From Sphingobacterium pedocola (GTDB taxonomy: Bacteria > Bacteroidota > Bacteroidia > Sphingobacteriales > Sphingobacteriaceae): a DNA stretch of 64,000 bases. Under the pieces are notes generated by a model, which was given only the letters and a program-made list of their open reading frames with translations, was not told where the DNA came from and searched no databases. Within the stretch, counting starts at the first letter, position 1; every line of letters starts with the position of its first letter. Below are positions 53,756 to 62,064 of the stretch, in pieces. The position numbers and the translations under genes are program-made. The stretch is from NCBI RefSeq assembly GCF_015209965.1, contig NZ_MU158690.1, positions 946,605 to 1,010,604 of the forward strand, written 5' to 3'.

Positions 53756-55039
53756 ATGAACAGAAAAGATTTTTTAACAGCTTCTGCTATCATTGCAGCT
53801 TCTACAATGTATTCCCCATCTCATGCATTCGCGTTAGTAGATGAAAAAATTAGGGTGGGGCTAATTGGTGCGAATGGAATGGGATGGGCAAATTTGAATG
53901 CCCTGTTGAAAGACAATAGGGTAGTCTGTACGGCCTTATGTGATGTGGACGAAAATGTTCTTCAAAAACGTTCGGATGAATTGGCGCAACGCGGTATAAC
54001 TGTAAAGCGATATATCGATTACAAAGAACTCCTACAGGATAATGTGGTTGATGCTGTCATTATTGCAACACCAGATCATTGGCATACGTTACAGATGGTA
54101 GATGCCGTAAATGCCGGAAAACATGTATATGTAGAGAAACCTATTGGAAATTCAATTAGAGAATGTGAAGTGATGGTAGCTGCTGCACAGCGTAATAAAA
54201 GTATTGTGCAAGTCGGACAATGGCAACGCAGTCAGCAACATTTTCGAGATGCTATCGATTTCGTCCATTCCGGAAAACTGGGTAAAATACGATTGGTTAA
54301 AGCATGGTCATATGTGGGGTGGAAGAAGAGTATTTTGCCTAAACCAGACGGATTAGCACCCGATGGCGTTCATTACGACAAATGGCTGGGCCCGGCTAGG
54401 ACTAGACCGTTCAACCCAAATAGATTTCATTTTGAATTTAGGTGGTTTTGGGATTACGCGGGGGGATTGATGACAGATTGGGGAGTACATATGTTGGATT
54501 ACGCATTGCTAGGAATGAAAGTGTCGGATCCAATATCCGTAATGGCTACCGGAGGCAAGTTCGCTGATCCAAACGGTGCTGCAGAAACTCCGGATACCCT
54601 GACGGCTGTGTATCAGTTTGATGATTTTAATATTCAATGGGAACATGCATTAGGCATAGATTTGGGACCATACAATAGAACACATGGAGTAGCATTTATT
54701 GGAAATAACGGCACCCTGATTCTAAACCGAGAAGGTTGGGAAGTTATTCCGGAAAAAGAACATATACAGGCCGTTCCCTTGCAGAAATCTTCCGACAACG
54801 GACTGGAAAAGCATATGGTTAATTTTGCCGACGCGATAACGAAAAAAGATGCAACGAAACTGAACGCTCCAATTGAGGTGGGGGCACATATTGCTATCTT
54901 TTCACAAATGGGAAATATTGCATACCGAACCGATAAGAAATTGTTCTGGGACAAGAACCAACGGAAATTCACGGATAAGGAAGCAAATAAATATTTAGTG
55001 TCGCAATATCACAACGGTTACAAATTGCCAAAGGTATAG
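53756..55039 (+). CDS. Secreted Gfo/Idh/MocA family oxidoreductase
   Basis: A 427-residue NAD(P)-dependent sugar oxidoreductase. An N-terminal export-type segment begins NRKDFLTASAIIAAS and ends SHAFA. The Rossmann fold follows (RVGLIGANGMGWANL) with IIATPDHWH and the catalytic EKP motif (VYVEKPIGN), then the C-terminal alpha/beta domain (DWGVHMLDYALLGM). Members with such signals (Bacteroidota glucose-fructose oxidoreductase-like proteins) can modify released sugars or act as glycosidase-like enzymes. It ends the GH43 set; a strong hairpin terminator follows. Confidence 0.9.
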   Translation: MNRKDFLTASAIIAASTMYSPSHAFALVDEKIRVGLIGANGMGWANLNALLKDNRVVCTALCDVDENVLQKRSDELAQRGITVKRYIDYKELLQDNVVDAVIIATPDHWHTLQMVDAVNAGKHVYVEKPIGNSIRECEVMVAAAQRNKSIVQVGQWQRSQQHFRDAIDFVHSGKLGKIRLVKAWSYVGWKKSILPKPDGLAPDGVHYDKWLGPARTRPFNPNRFHFEFRWFWDYAGGLMTDWGVHMLDYALLGMKVSDPISVMATGGKFADPNGAAETPDTLTAVYQFDDFNIQWEHALGIDLGPYNRTHGVAFIGNNGTLILNREGWEVIPEKEHIQAVPLQKSSDNGLEKHMVNFADAITKKDATKLNAPIEVGAHIAIFSQMGNIAYRTDKKLFWDKNQRKFTDKEANKYLVSQYHNGYKLPKV

Positions 55040-55082
55040 TACATTTCGTCATAGCGATGTGGCGATCTTTACGTTTTTAACG

Positions 55083-55113
55083 GAAGCTTGCCTGCATACC
55101 GCAGGCAAGCTTC
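55083..55113. terminator. 13-bp perfect hairpin between convergent genes
   Basis: GAAGCTTGCCTGC (55083-55095) pairs perfectly with GCAGGCAAGCTTC (55101-55113) over a 5-nt loop. It separates the convergent oxidoreductase and REC-AraC genes and serves both. T-runs flank it only loosely. Confidence 0.75.
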
Positions 55114-55140
55114 ACTATGGTACCAGCATCCTACCCCTCT

Positions 55141-55920
55141 TTACTTAACCTTTGAATCAGTATATTCTTTCGGAGAGACACCAAATTGTTTTTGAAAATT
55201 TCTCGTAAAATGAGAAGAAGAATTGAATCCTACCATAGTAGATATTTCATAAATTTTTAATTCACCTTCGACCAGTAGATCGGCTGCTTTTTTTAGTCGT
55301 GTTATGTTGATGAGTTCATTAGGAGAAAGGTTTGATATCCCTTTGATTTTTCGATATAATGTAGGGCGACTCATATGCATATGATCGGCCAGCATATCAA
55401 CACATAAACTTTGTTCTGAAATGTTTTCTATAATGAGGGTGTTGAGTTTTTCAAGGAAAGTCTGATCGGCCTTATTCAAGGCAATACTGTTCAAGGGTAC
55501 TAAGGGCGATTTGCTGTAATGCTCCCGAACATGTTGTCTGTTGCGCAATAAACTGTCAATCTGCGCCTGTAGAAAAGAAGGAGAAAACGGTTTTTCGATA
55601 TAAGCGTCAGCACCGTATTTTAGCCCTTCAATTTTAGATTGTAAATTGTTTTTCGCCGTGAGCATAATAAAGGGAATATGACTGTAGCTAAGGTTTTCTT
55701 TCAGACGGGTGCACAATTCGTAGCCATCGACATAGGGCATCATAATATCGCTTACGATAAGGTCTACATGTTGTTCGACGATAAAGTCTAATACCTCTTG
55801 GCCATTGTTAGCTTTGACCACATCATAATGTTCGCCCAGATCGTCCGCAAGAAAATCTAAAATATCTTGATGGTCATCTGCAACAAGTACAGTGAAACGT
55901 GTGGTAGCATTATTATACAT
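55141..55920 (-). CDS. REC-AraC response regulator (C-terminal half of a split HTCS)
   Basis: A 259-residue regulator. The receiver domain has Asp15-Asp16, phosphoacceptor Asp58 (VSDIMMPYVDGY) and Lys110 (IEKPFS). A linker leads to an AraC-type double HTH (about 155-259: LCVDMLADHMHMSRPTLYRKIKG, KIYEISTMVGFNSSSHFTRNFQKQFGVSPKEY). This is the domain order and size of the C-terminal part of hybrid two-component sensors, but encoded alone. Its likely kinase is the propeller sensor about 4 kb away on the same strand. A 10-bp inverted repeat lies just upstream. Confidence 0.92.
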   Translation of the reverse strand: MYNNATTRFTVLVADDHQDILDFLADDLGEHYDVVKANNGQEVLDFIVEQHVDLIVSDIMMPYVDGYELCTRLKENLSYSHIPFIMLTAKNNLQSKIEGLKYGADAYIEKPFSPSFLQAQIDSLLRNRQHVREHYSKSPLVPLNSIALNKADQTFLEKLNTLIIENISEQSLCVDMLADHMHMSRPTLYRKIKGISNLSPNELINITRLKKAADLLVEGELKIYEISTMVGFNSSSHFTRNFQKQFGVSPKEYTDSKVK

Positions 55921-56246
55921 AGGGCGTATAGATTGGTATTGTTTGTACGAATATAACGATTTTTTTTAAATCGTTATAACCTTTAAGATGCCTGTATTTA
56001 TTTGAAGCCCTTGACGAGACGATTTAATGATTTAATGAGACAAAATGTCAACAAGTTGGTTTGAATATTTGATAAATTTAAAAATTCGTTGACTGATAGT
56101 AAACCAAATTGTAATAGAAGTGATATTTACTCTCGCTCATTCAAGAAGGTAATAAAAATCATGATTATTAAGATATTTAACGAACCTGTACGAATCAGGC
56201 CGTATGTGTAGATAAAAGAAACTAAACTTAAATAACAACAACAAAT
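55921..56246. other. 326-bp divergent intergenic region (regulator / GH2)
   Basis: No ORF. It contains the inverted repeat at 55953-55977 and AT-rich leader sequence for the GH2 gene. Exact -7/-33 elements were not found for GH2, consistent with activator-dependent expression. Confidence 0.6.
55953..55977. promoter_or_regulatory. 10-bp inverted repeat upstream of the REC-AraC gene
   Basis: ATAACGATTT (55953-55962) and AAATCGTTAT (55968-55977) are perfect arms around TTTTT. The site is 33-57 bp upstream of the regulator start and may be an operator or a weak terminator for the minus strand. Confidence 0.5.
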
Positions 56247-58097
56247 ATGATGAAAAAAACTATTGCCATTGCCGTTGTGCTAGCCGCTACATTATCAGAA
56301 AGTTTTTCCCAGCAATGGAAGCCTGCTGGCGAAAAGATACTGACGTCCTGGGGAGAAAAACTCGACGCTACAAGACCTCATCCGGAGTATCCGCGGCCAC
56401 AGTTAGTACGTAAAAATAATTGGCAGAATTTAAATGGTTTATGGAAATATGCCATTACAGCTAAAGATCAAAAGGAGATACCGAACACATGGGAAGGAAA
56501 TATATTGGTACCTTTCGCAGTGGAGTCTGCATTATCTGGAGTAGGAAAAGAGGTAGGAAAAGATAAAGCGCTTTGGTATAATAATGAAATCAGTCTAGAT
56601 CTCAAAGTCGATAAAAACAATGCTATTCTCCATTTTGGAGCTGTTGATTGGCAATGTGACCTGTATGTAAACGGTAAATTGGTGGGGCGTCATGAAGGTG
56701 GGTTTAATCCTTTTTCATTTGATGTGACCTCATTTCTTAAAAAAGGTAAAAAGCAAAATATCGCACTACGTGTGTGGGATCCGACAAGCGACGGCCCACA
56801 GCCACGTGGAAAGCAGATCAATAACCCACACGGTATTTGGTATACACCAGTTACAGGTATTTGGCAGACTGTATGGATAGAATCTGTGCCAAGAACCTAT
56901 ATCGTGACGACAAGACATACACCAGATGTGGATGCCAAAGCATTGCATTTCGAAGCGCAGGTAGAAGGCGCGCAACAAGGTGATCAGATCGTAGTAGAAG
57001 CCTATGATGGAACTGCTAAGATCGCCGAAGCGAATACTTCTATTGGTTCTGCACTTAAACTCGCAGTCCCACAAGCGAAATTGTGGTCACCAGATAGCCC
57101 AAAACTTTATGACTTGAACATCAAGGTGTTAAGAAAAGGCAAGGTAGTCGATGAAGCTAAAAGTTATTTCGCGATGCGGAAAATTACGATGAAACCAGAC
57201 GAAATGGGCATTCAGCGCATGTACTTGAATGATAAATTTGTATTCCATTATGGTCCGCTAGATCAGGGTTGGTGGCCAGACGGCCTGCATACAGCTCCTT
57301 CTGATGAAGCGTTGAAGTTCGACATCATCAAGACCAAGGAGATGGGTTTTAATATGATTAGAAAACACATCAAGGTGGAGCCGGCTAATTGGTACCGCTA
57401 TTGCGACAGCATCGGTATATTGGTATGGCAGGATATGCCAAGTGGCGATCTCGGAGGAAATGTGTGGGATATGCAGCCTGGTAAGATATCCGGAGGCCTC
57501 CACGATAAAGTTCGTTCACCCGAGTCGGAAGCAATATACCGTAAAGAATGGAAAGCTATTATGGATGTACTGCATAATTATCCAAGTATAGTAGTTTGGG
57601 TGCCATTTAACGAAGCTTGGGGACAGTTTAAAACGAAGGAAATTACGGAATGGACGATGAAACAAGACCCTTCCCGTATTGTGAATAGCGCAAGTGGTGG
57701 TAATTTTGCTTACACCGGCCATATGCTCGATATCCACAATTATCCAGATGCGGCGATGCCTGATCCACAGATCTTTGGTAAAGATTATATATTGACATTA
57801 GGTGAATTTGGTGGATTGGGCCTCCCCGTCGATGGGCACACTTGGCAACAAAAAGATAACTGGGGATACCAGTCTTTTAAAAGCAAAGAAGAACTGAAAA
57901 AAAGATACGAAGAGGTCGTTGCTAATTTAGCTAAGCTTATCCCACTAGGACTTTCCGCCGGTGTTTATACGCAAACAACGGATGTAGAAGTAGAAACGAA
58001 CGGGTTGATGACGTATGACCGTAAGGTAATCAAAATTTCGGAGTCGGATCTAAAAAACATACACCAAAAGTTGTATGATGCAAAGATAGGTAAGTAA
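56247..58097 (+). CDS. GH2 family glycosidase (beta-galactosidase/glucuronidase-like), secreted
   Basis: A 616-residue secreted GH2 enzyme. A signal peptide ends near residue 22 (SESFSQ). The sugar-binding jelly-roll (about 45-215) includes LHFGAVDWQCDLYVNGKLVG; an Ig-like domain spans about 217-312; the TIM barrel starts near 315. The catalytic acid/base is Glu456 (PFNEAWGQ) and the nucleophile Glu520 (TLGEFGG). It lacks the C-terminal domains of large LacZ proteins, as is common in Bacteroidota. It lies beside the REC-AraC regulator and probably belongs to the same glycan-use regulon as the GH43 genes. Confidence 0.92.
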   Translation: MMKKTIAIAVVLAATLSESFSQQWKPAGEKILTSWGEKLDATRPHPEYPRPQLVRKNNWQNLNGLWKYAITAKDQKEIPNTWEGNILVPFAVESALSGVGKEVGKDKALWYNNEISLDLKVDKNNAILHFGAVDWQCDLYVNGKLVGRHEGGFNPFSFDVTSFLKKGKKQNIALRVWDPTSDGPQPRGKQINNPHGIWYTPVTGIWQTVWIESVPRTYIVTTRHTPDVDAKALHFEAQVEGAQQGDQIVVEAYDGTAKIAEANTSIGSALKLAVPQAKLWSPDSPKLYDLNIKVLRKGKVVDEAKSYFAMRKITMKPDEMGIQRMYLNDKFVFHYGPLDQGWWPDGLHTAPSDEALKFDIIKTKEMGFNMIRKHIKVEPANWYRYCDSIGILVWQDMPSGDLGGNVWDMQPGKISGGLHDKVRSPESEAIYRKEWKAIMDVLHNYPSIVVWVPFNEAWGQFKTKEITEWTMKQDPSRIVNSASGGNFAYTGHMLDIHNYPDAAMPDPQIFGKDYILTLGEFGGLGLPVDGHTWQQKDNWGYQSFKSKEELKKRYEEVVANLAKLIPLGLSAGVYTQTTDVEVETNGLMTYDRKVIKISESDLKNIHQKLYDAKIGK

Positions 58098-58103
58098 AGA
58101 TAA

Positions 58104-58125
58104 GGGCGGGTCTCTCGACCTGCCC
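58104..58125. terminator. Hairpin between convergent GH2 and hemW genes
   Basis: GGGCGGGT (58104-58111) pairs with ACCTGCCC (58118-58125) with one mismatch. It occupies the 36-bp gap between convergent genes. Confidence 0.55.
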
Positions 58126-58133
58126 CTACTAAA

Positions 58134-59270
58134 TTATAGATGGGTTTCATCCACAAGAAACAATGTCGAAGCAATATGATCGGCAACTAACTTCCCGGTT
58201 GAAGTAAGCCGTATGACATGATCCGCTAACTCAACTTCCTTTTTTTCAACAAATTGCCTTACTTCTTTTTCAAGATAGTTTCTGGCGTCGATGCCAAATT
58301 CGTTTTTTACCTTATTTAGATCAATGCCCCACATGGTGCGAAGGGACGTCATAATGTATTCGTTGACACGATCTTCTAACGACAATTGTTCTGTCTCGAT
58401 ATGCAACGGACCCTCCGCAACGCCTGCAATGTATTTCGCATTATTAGCGACATTCCAGGCACGTGAAGTACCATTAAAGGAGTGAGCGGACGGGCCAATG
58501 CCCAAATAATGTTTGCCTCTCCAATAATTGGTGTTGTGTTGGGCGTATTTACCCGGTTTTGCAAAATTAGAGATTTCGTAGTGCTCAAAACCATTAGCGA
58601 TCAGGGTATCAATCAACATTAGCATCTGTTCTGCACTTTGCGCTTCATTTAGAGAGGCCGTTTTTCCTTGTTTGATAAAGTAATCTAAAGCCGTACGGCT
58701 TTCAACGGTCATCGCGTAGGAAGAAATATGTGGAATGTCAAAATCGATCAATCTTTGCATGTTGGATGCCCATTTCTCATCGGTGAGTAACGGATAGCCA
58801 TAAATCAGATCGCAGGTGATATTTTCAAAGCCAGCATCCTGTACACGCATGATGGATGAAGCGGCTTCCGCAGCGTTATGGGCGCGGTTCATCCATTTTA
58901 GATCTTCTTCGTAAAAGGATTGAATACCGATGCTAAATCTATTGATGGGTGTATTACGCAATGCGCGAACCTTAGTCTTATCTAGATCATCTGGGTTTGC
59001 CTCCAGGGTAATTTCCGCATCGGAGGCAATTTCGAAATAAAGTCCTACTTGATCGATCAGTTGGCTGATCTCATCCGCTTCCAATACCGAGGGAGTACCG
59101 CCACCAAAGTAGATGGAGTGTAGTTCCTTATCTTCGAGATAGGAGGCGCGTATTTCCAGTTCTTTTTGCATAGCTTTTAAGACGTCTGCTCTATACTTTA
59201 GGGAAGTGCTGAAGTGAAAGTCGCAGTAGTGACAGGCCTGTTTACAAAATGGAATATGGAAATAGATCAT
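58134..59270 (-). CDS. hemW: Radical SAM haem chaperone HemW
   Basis: A 378-residue radical-SAM protein of the HemW/HemN-like family. The cluster motif is Cys9-x3-Cys13-x2-Cys16 (FCKQACHYCDF) near the start, followed by IYFGGGTPS, EITLEANPDD, RFSIGIQSF and DLIYGYP. HemW lacks the N-terminal extra residues needed for coproporphyrinogen oxidation and is known to deliver haem to membrane proteins. The C-terminal HemN_C domain (about 305-370) is present. It ends convergently with GH2. Confidence 0.92.
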   Translation of the reverse strand: MIYFHIPFCKQACHYCDFHFSTSLKYRADVLKAMQKELEIRASYLEDKELHSIYFGGGTPSVLEADEISQLIDQVGLYFEIASDAEITLEANPDDLDKTKVRALRNTPINRFSIGIQSFYEEDLKWMNRAHNAAEAASSIMRVQDAGFENITCDLIYGYPLLTDEKWASNMQRLIDFDIPHISSYAMTVESRTALDYFIKQGKTASLNEAQSAEQMLMLIDTLIANGFEHYEISNFAKPGKYAQHNTNYWRGKHYLGIGPSAHSFNGTSRAWNVANNAKYIAGVAEGPLHIETEQLSLEDRVNEYIMTSLRTMWGIDLNKVKNEFGIDARNYLEKEVRQFVEKKEVELADHVIRLTSTGKLVADHIASTLFLVDETHL

Positions 59271-59490
59271 AGCCGTAAAGGTAAGCTAAAATTCGAACCT
59301 TTTTCTGACCTTCTTCGTGCCAGCTTCGCCTTTTCTTCGGCTGTCCGTCGGCTGCCCTTTGGCTATTCTTCAATTCAAGTACGAAGGATATGGGATAGAA
59401 CCCCAAGGCTTGATCGAATGATTGTCAAGGTATAGCCGAAGCTGTCCCGAAGTTGTATCCTACTTATCTCGAAGCTAATACGATGTATAT

Positions 59491-59540
59491 ACGAACTTGA
59501 ACGGACTTAAGCGGACTTTAACGGACTTGAGCGGACTTCG
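59491..59540. repeat. Five 10-bp tandem units (xCGGACTTxA)
   Basis: Five consecutive decamers of the form [AG]CG[AG]ACTT followed by two variable bases. Ten-base periodicity places each copy on the same face of the helix. Function unknown; a multimeric protein-binding site or slippage product are both possible. Confidence 0.8.
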
Positions 59541-59706
59541 AATTGCTTTGGGACTGATTTATTGGATCTACTAGCAAACCTTATCGGCCAGAATTTCGGA
59601 AGGATAGGCGAAATAACTATTTGTTACAGTGAACTAACTAAAGTTACAAGATTTTGTTTTCTTTTCGTAGAAAGATTTCTGATTTTTTTATTTAAAACTC
59701 ACTTCG

Positions 59707-59737
59707 TTTGTTTATAAGGCATTAATTGTTAAATTCG
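59707..59737 (+). promoter_or_regulatory. Promoter of the 48-residue small ORF
   Basis: TTTG at 59707-59710, exactly 19 bp, then TAAATTCG at 59730-59737: the Bacteroidota TTG-N19-TAnnTTTG architecture with one mismatch in the -7 box. The start site would be about 40 nt before the ATG at 59784. Confidence 0.65.
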
Positions 59738-59783
59738 TACGACCAGTCTGCTTGTGATTACCATTTATTTTAACTGCTAAAAG

Positions 59784-59930
59784 ATGGAAGAATTTTTCAA
59801 CAAATATATTGCCAAGAAGTTTCGTAAGAGAGGAGGTATTAGGGACGGTGTACTCTTACCCGAAAGAGCAGTTGCACAAGGTACGCTTAAACCTTCTGCA
59901 GTTCCGCAAAGCGGTGCGAAATGGGAATAA
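59784..59930 (+). CDS. Small ORF, 48 residues, function unknown
   Basis: ATG (59784) to TAA encodes a basic peptide: EEFFNKYIAKKFRKRGG forms an amphipathic, Lys/Arg-rich N-terminal helix, then VLLPERAVAQGTLKPSA and a polar C-terminus (GAKWE). There is no signal peptide or Cys pair. A good promoter lies upstream, so it is probably transcribed. It precedes the AraC-type membrane regulator. No homologue is recognised. Confidence 0.55.
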   Translation: MEEFFNKYIAKKFRKRGGIRDGVLLPERAVAQGTLKPSAVPQSGAKWE

Positions 59931-60078
59931 ATTCGCCAATGTCTATCCCTGATTGAAGTTCCGATGTATACAGCAGTAGTGGTTCCGATCGTATTTATGT
60001 AATTTTATTGCTAATCCACGATATCGGAATATTTTTCATGTTGTCGTGTATTGATGAACTGTTGGAAAAATAAAAGCT

Positions 60079-61158
60079 ATGTCATATCCTTTCTTGCTTC
60101 ATATTCTATCCTGCGGAAGCTCTTTTTTGCTTTCTGTGCTTTTGATGCTAAATTTTACGAAGGTGAACCGAGCGGCAAATGTGATGCTTGGGATATCCGC
60201 TTTACTCGTTAGTCAGGTATTTTTGCAGCTAGCGATAGAACATAGAGCAACTTCCGGGTTACATATCGATCTAATACCCTGGCTCGAGATCGGCCGTTGG
60301 GCCATATTTCCTAGCTTTTTCCTAGCCGTTCGACGGTATATCAAGCCAAGTTATAATACGTTATATGATTTAGTCCACTATATTCCGACTGCTTTCCTGG
60401 TCGTATTGTTATTTCAGCACCTTACATTTCCTCCACTATTTGTTTGGATTATCCGATACTTTTTTTATATGCAACTGTTGGGGTACGGAATTTCGAGTCT
60501 TCGTTTATTGATTCGGCATGCAAAAACCGTGAAGGGGTTTTCTTCACAGAAGGATGCGGTGGATTTAAGGTGGATCACCAAGCTTCTTTTAATAATGGCC
60601 GGCATGGGTACACTTAAATTTTTAGCACAGCATTTTTCCTTTTCTCCCTATCTGACTGCTCCGTTATATCTGGTGCTGATTATATATTTTGCCTTTCATG
60701 CCTTGTCCCAACAGGCAATTTATCCTGTTAAAGATAAAAATGTTCAAGAATTAAGAAATGCGATAAAGGTGCACACGACAAGAGATAAGGAACGACTGAC
60801 CGCTGAACAACTGGTATTGTTCACGGAAAGATTGCTTTTGCTGATACAGCACGAACATACATATCTGGATCCGCAGGTCAATCTGCCTTCCCTGGCGCAG
60901 ACAATTGGATTATCGATTCATGAATTGTCTTATGTGTTGAATGCCGGACTCGGGAAAAATTTTTATCAGTTTATTAATGAATATCGAATCGAAGAGGCCA
61001 AGAGTCTGCTCAAAGAGTCGGTTCATTCCAATTACGATATACAGGAGATTAGTATCCGTGCAGGTTTTAATTCGAAGACTACTTTTTATACTACGTTTAA
61101 AAAATCTGTAGGGCTCACCCCAAAGCAATACATAGAGGAAGCTAGATCAAAAGCCTAG
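60079..61158 (+). CDS. Membrane-anchored AraC family transcriptional regulator
   Basis: A 359-residue protein with about seven hydrophobic helices in the first 215 residues (HILSCGSSFLLSVLLMLNF, FLVVLLFQHLTF, LYLVLIIYFAFHAL). A cytoplasmic AraC-type double HTH follows (about 260-355: VNLPSLAQTIGLSIHELSYVLN, YDIQEISIRAGFNSKTTFYTTFKKSVGLTPKQYIEEA). This one-component 7TM-AraC architecture is common in Bacteroidota. It likely senses a membrane or extracellular cue and controls the two secreted-protein genes downstream. Confidence 0.9.
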   Translation: MSYPFLLHILSCGSSFLLSVLLMLNFTKVNRAANVMLGISALLVSQVFLQLAIEHRATSGLHIDLIPWLEIGRWAIFPSFFLAVRRYIKPSYNTLYDLVHYIPTAFLVVLLFQHLTFPPLFVWIIRYFFYMQLLGYGISSLRLLIRHAKTVKGFSSQKDAVDLRWITKLLLIMAGMGTLKFLAQHFSFSPYLTAPLYLVLIIYFAFHALSQQAIYPVKDKNVQELRNAIKVHTTRDKERLTAEQLVLFTERLLLLIQHEHTYLDPQVNLPSLAQTIGLSIHELSYVLNAGLGKNFYQFINEYRIEEAKSLLKESVHSNYDIQEISIRAGFNSKTTFYTTFKKSVGLTPKQYIEEARSKA

Positions 61159-61264
61159 TTATTTATTTCAGCTTTATCCAGCCGAACCGTTTGTACATCT
61201 ATCCGGCGTATAATTGTCCTTATTATTTGATGAGACTATCCTGAGTGTAATATTAGGTATGCTT

Positions 61265-61391
61265 ATGATCGCTTTGTCGCCATGAAAAAACAAATTATTG
61301 TGACAAAACCATCATGATTTTCAGAATAGTAAAATAATAAGATAATCATGATTGCTTTGTCACCATTAAAAAACAAATTATTATGACAAAA
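61265..61391 (+). repeat. 83-bp-spaced duplicate leader containing TTTGTC/TGACAAA arms
   Basis: Copies of about 45 bp start at 61265 and 61348. Each carries GCTTTGTC[A/G]CCAT, then AAAAAACAAATTATT, then [GA]TGACAAAA. In the second copy the last element is the start codon region (ATGACAAAA at 61383). Within it TTTGTCA (61356-61362) can pair with TGACAAA (61384-61390), which covers the start codon. Confidence 0.75.
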
Positions 61392-62057
61392 AAAACGGTA
61401 TTAGCTTTCAGTCTGCTCTTTGTAGCAGGTATGAGTAAAATGTATGTGAATGCTGGCGTACGAACGGCAAGGGCTTCTTTGATATTTGAATGCCCATCAG
61501 ATAGTACAGAATTGGGGTGGCAACAAGAAAACGGACTTCAGAAGTTTGAAGGTTTTTATCGTTTTCCCAATCGCGTGGCTTATATACAGTTCGTTTTGAA
61601 TAATGGGAAATTAGAAGCCCGACAACTATGGGATGGACGAGTTTATGTACTGCAATCAACAGGAGAGGCCAGTTTTCAGTCCGTTGATGAGGGATATAAG
61701 CTTGTTTTTGACCTAACGACTGTTCCGGCGCAAGTTAAAATCCTCGACCGGGTGATACTCAATAAGGTTACTTATGATCCGGAGAAAAGACAGGAGCCTT
61801 CTAAGAAAGTGCTCCAGAAATATCAAGGTAGGTATCGTCTTTCTAAAGATACGAACATGTGGATTCATATCGCAGAAAAGCAAGGTATGCTTGTGCTGCA
61901 TCAAGAATGGAACAGTAAAGAGATTATGTTGGAAAGCATCACCGATTCCGAATATATCAATGAAGAATTGATAATGCCGGTATCTTTCGAAATCTTGGCT
62001 AAAGGAGGGATCCGGATGCACTGTTTTGAGAATGATATTTGGGAGAAAATAAACTAA
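61383..62057 (+). CDS. Secreted protein of unknown function with two DUF3471-like repeats
   Basis: A 224-residue protein. The N-terminal hydrophobic segment (VLAFSLLFVAGMSKMYVNAG) looks like a signal peptide. Two repeats start KFEGFYRFPNRVAYIQFVLNNGKLEARQ and KYQGRYRLSKDTNMWIHIAEKQGMLVLHQ, each a YxGxY strand followed by beta-hairpins, as in lipocalin-like DUF3471 domains often found with beta-lactamase-like proteins. It is 7 bp upstream of the next gene, clearly cotranscribed. Function unknown. Confidence 0.75.
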   Translation: MTKKTVLAFSLLFVAGMSKMYVNAGVRTARASLIFECPSDSTELGWQQENGLQKFEGFYRFPNRVAYIQFVLNNGKLEARQLWDGRVYVLQSTGEASFQSVDEGYKLVFDLTTVPAQVKILDRVILNKVTYDPEKRQEPSKKVLQKYQGRYRLSKDTNMWIHIAEKQGMLVLHQEWNSKEIMLESITDSEYINEELIMPVSFEILAKGGIRMHCFENDIWEKIN

Positions 62058-62064
62058 ACATATT

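Larger units (their letters stand above)
59271..59783. other. 513-bp non-coding region with short repeats and a promoter
   Basis: No convincing ORF. It contains CTTCGGCT/AGCCGAAG inverted arms (59335-59342, 59434-59441), five 10-bp tandem units (59491-59540) and a promoter for the small ORF (59707-59737). Confidence 0.6.
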
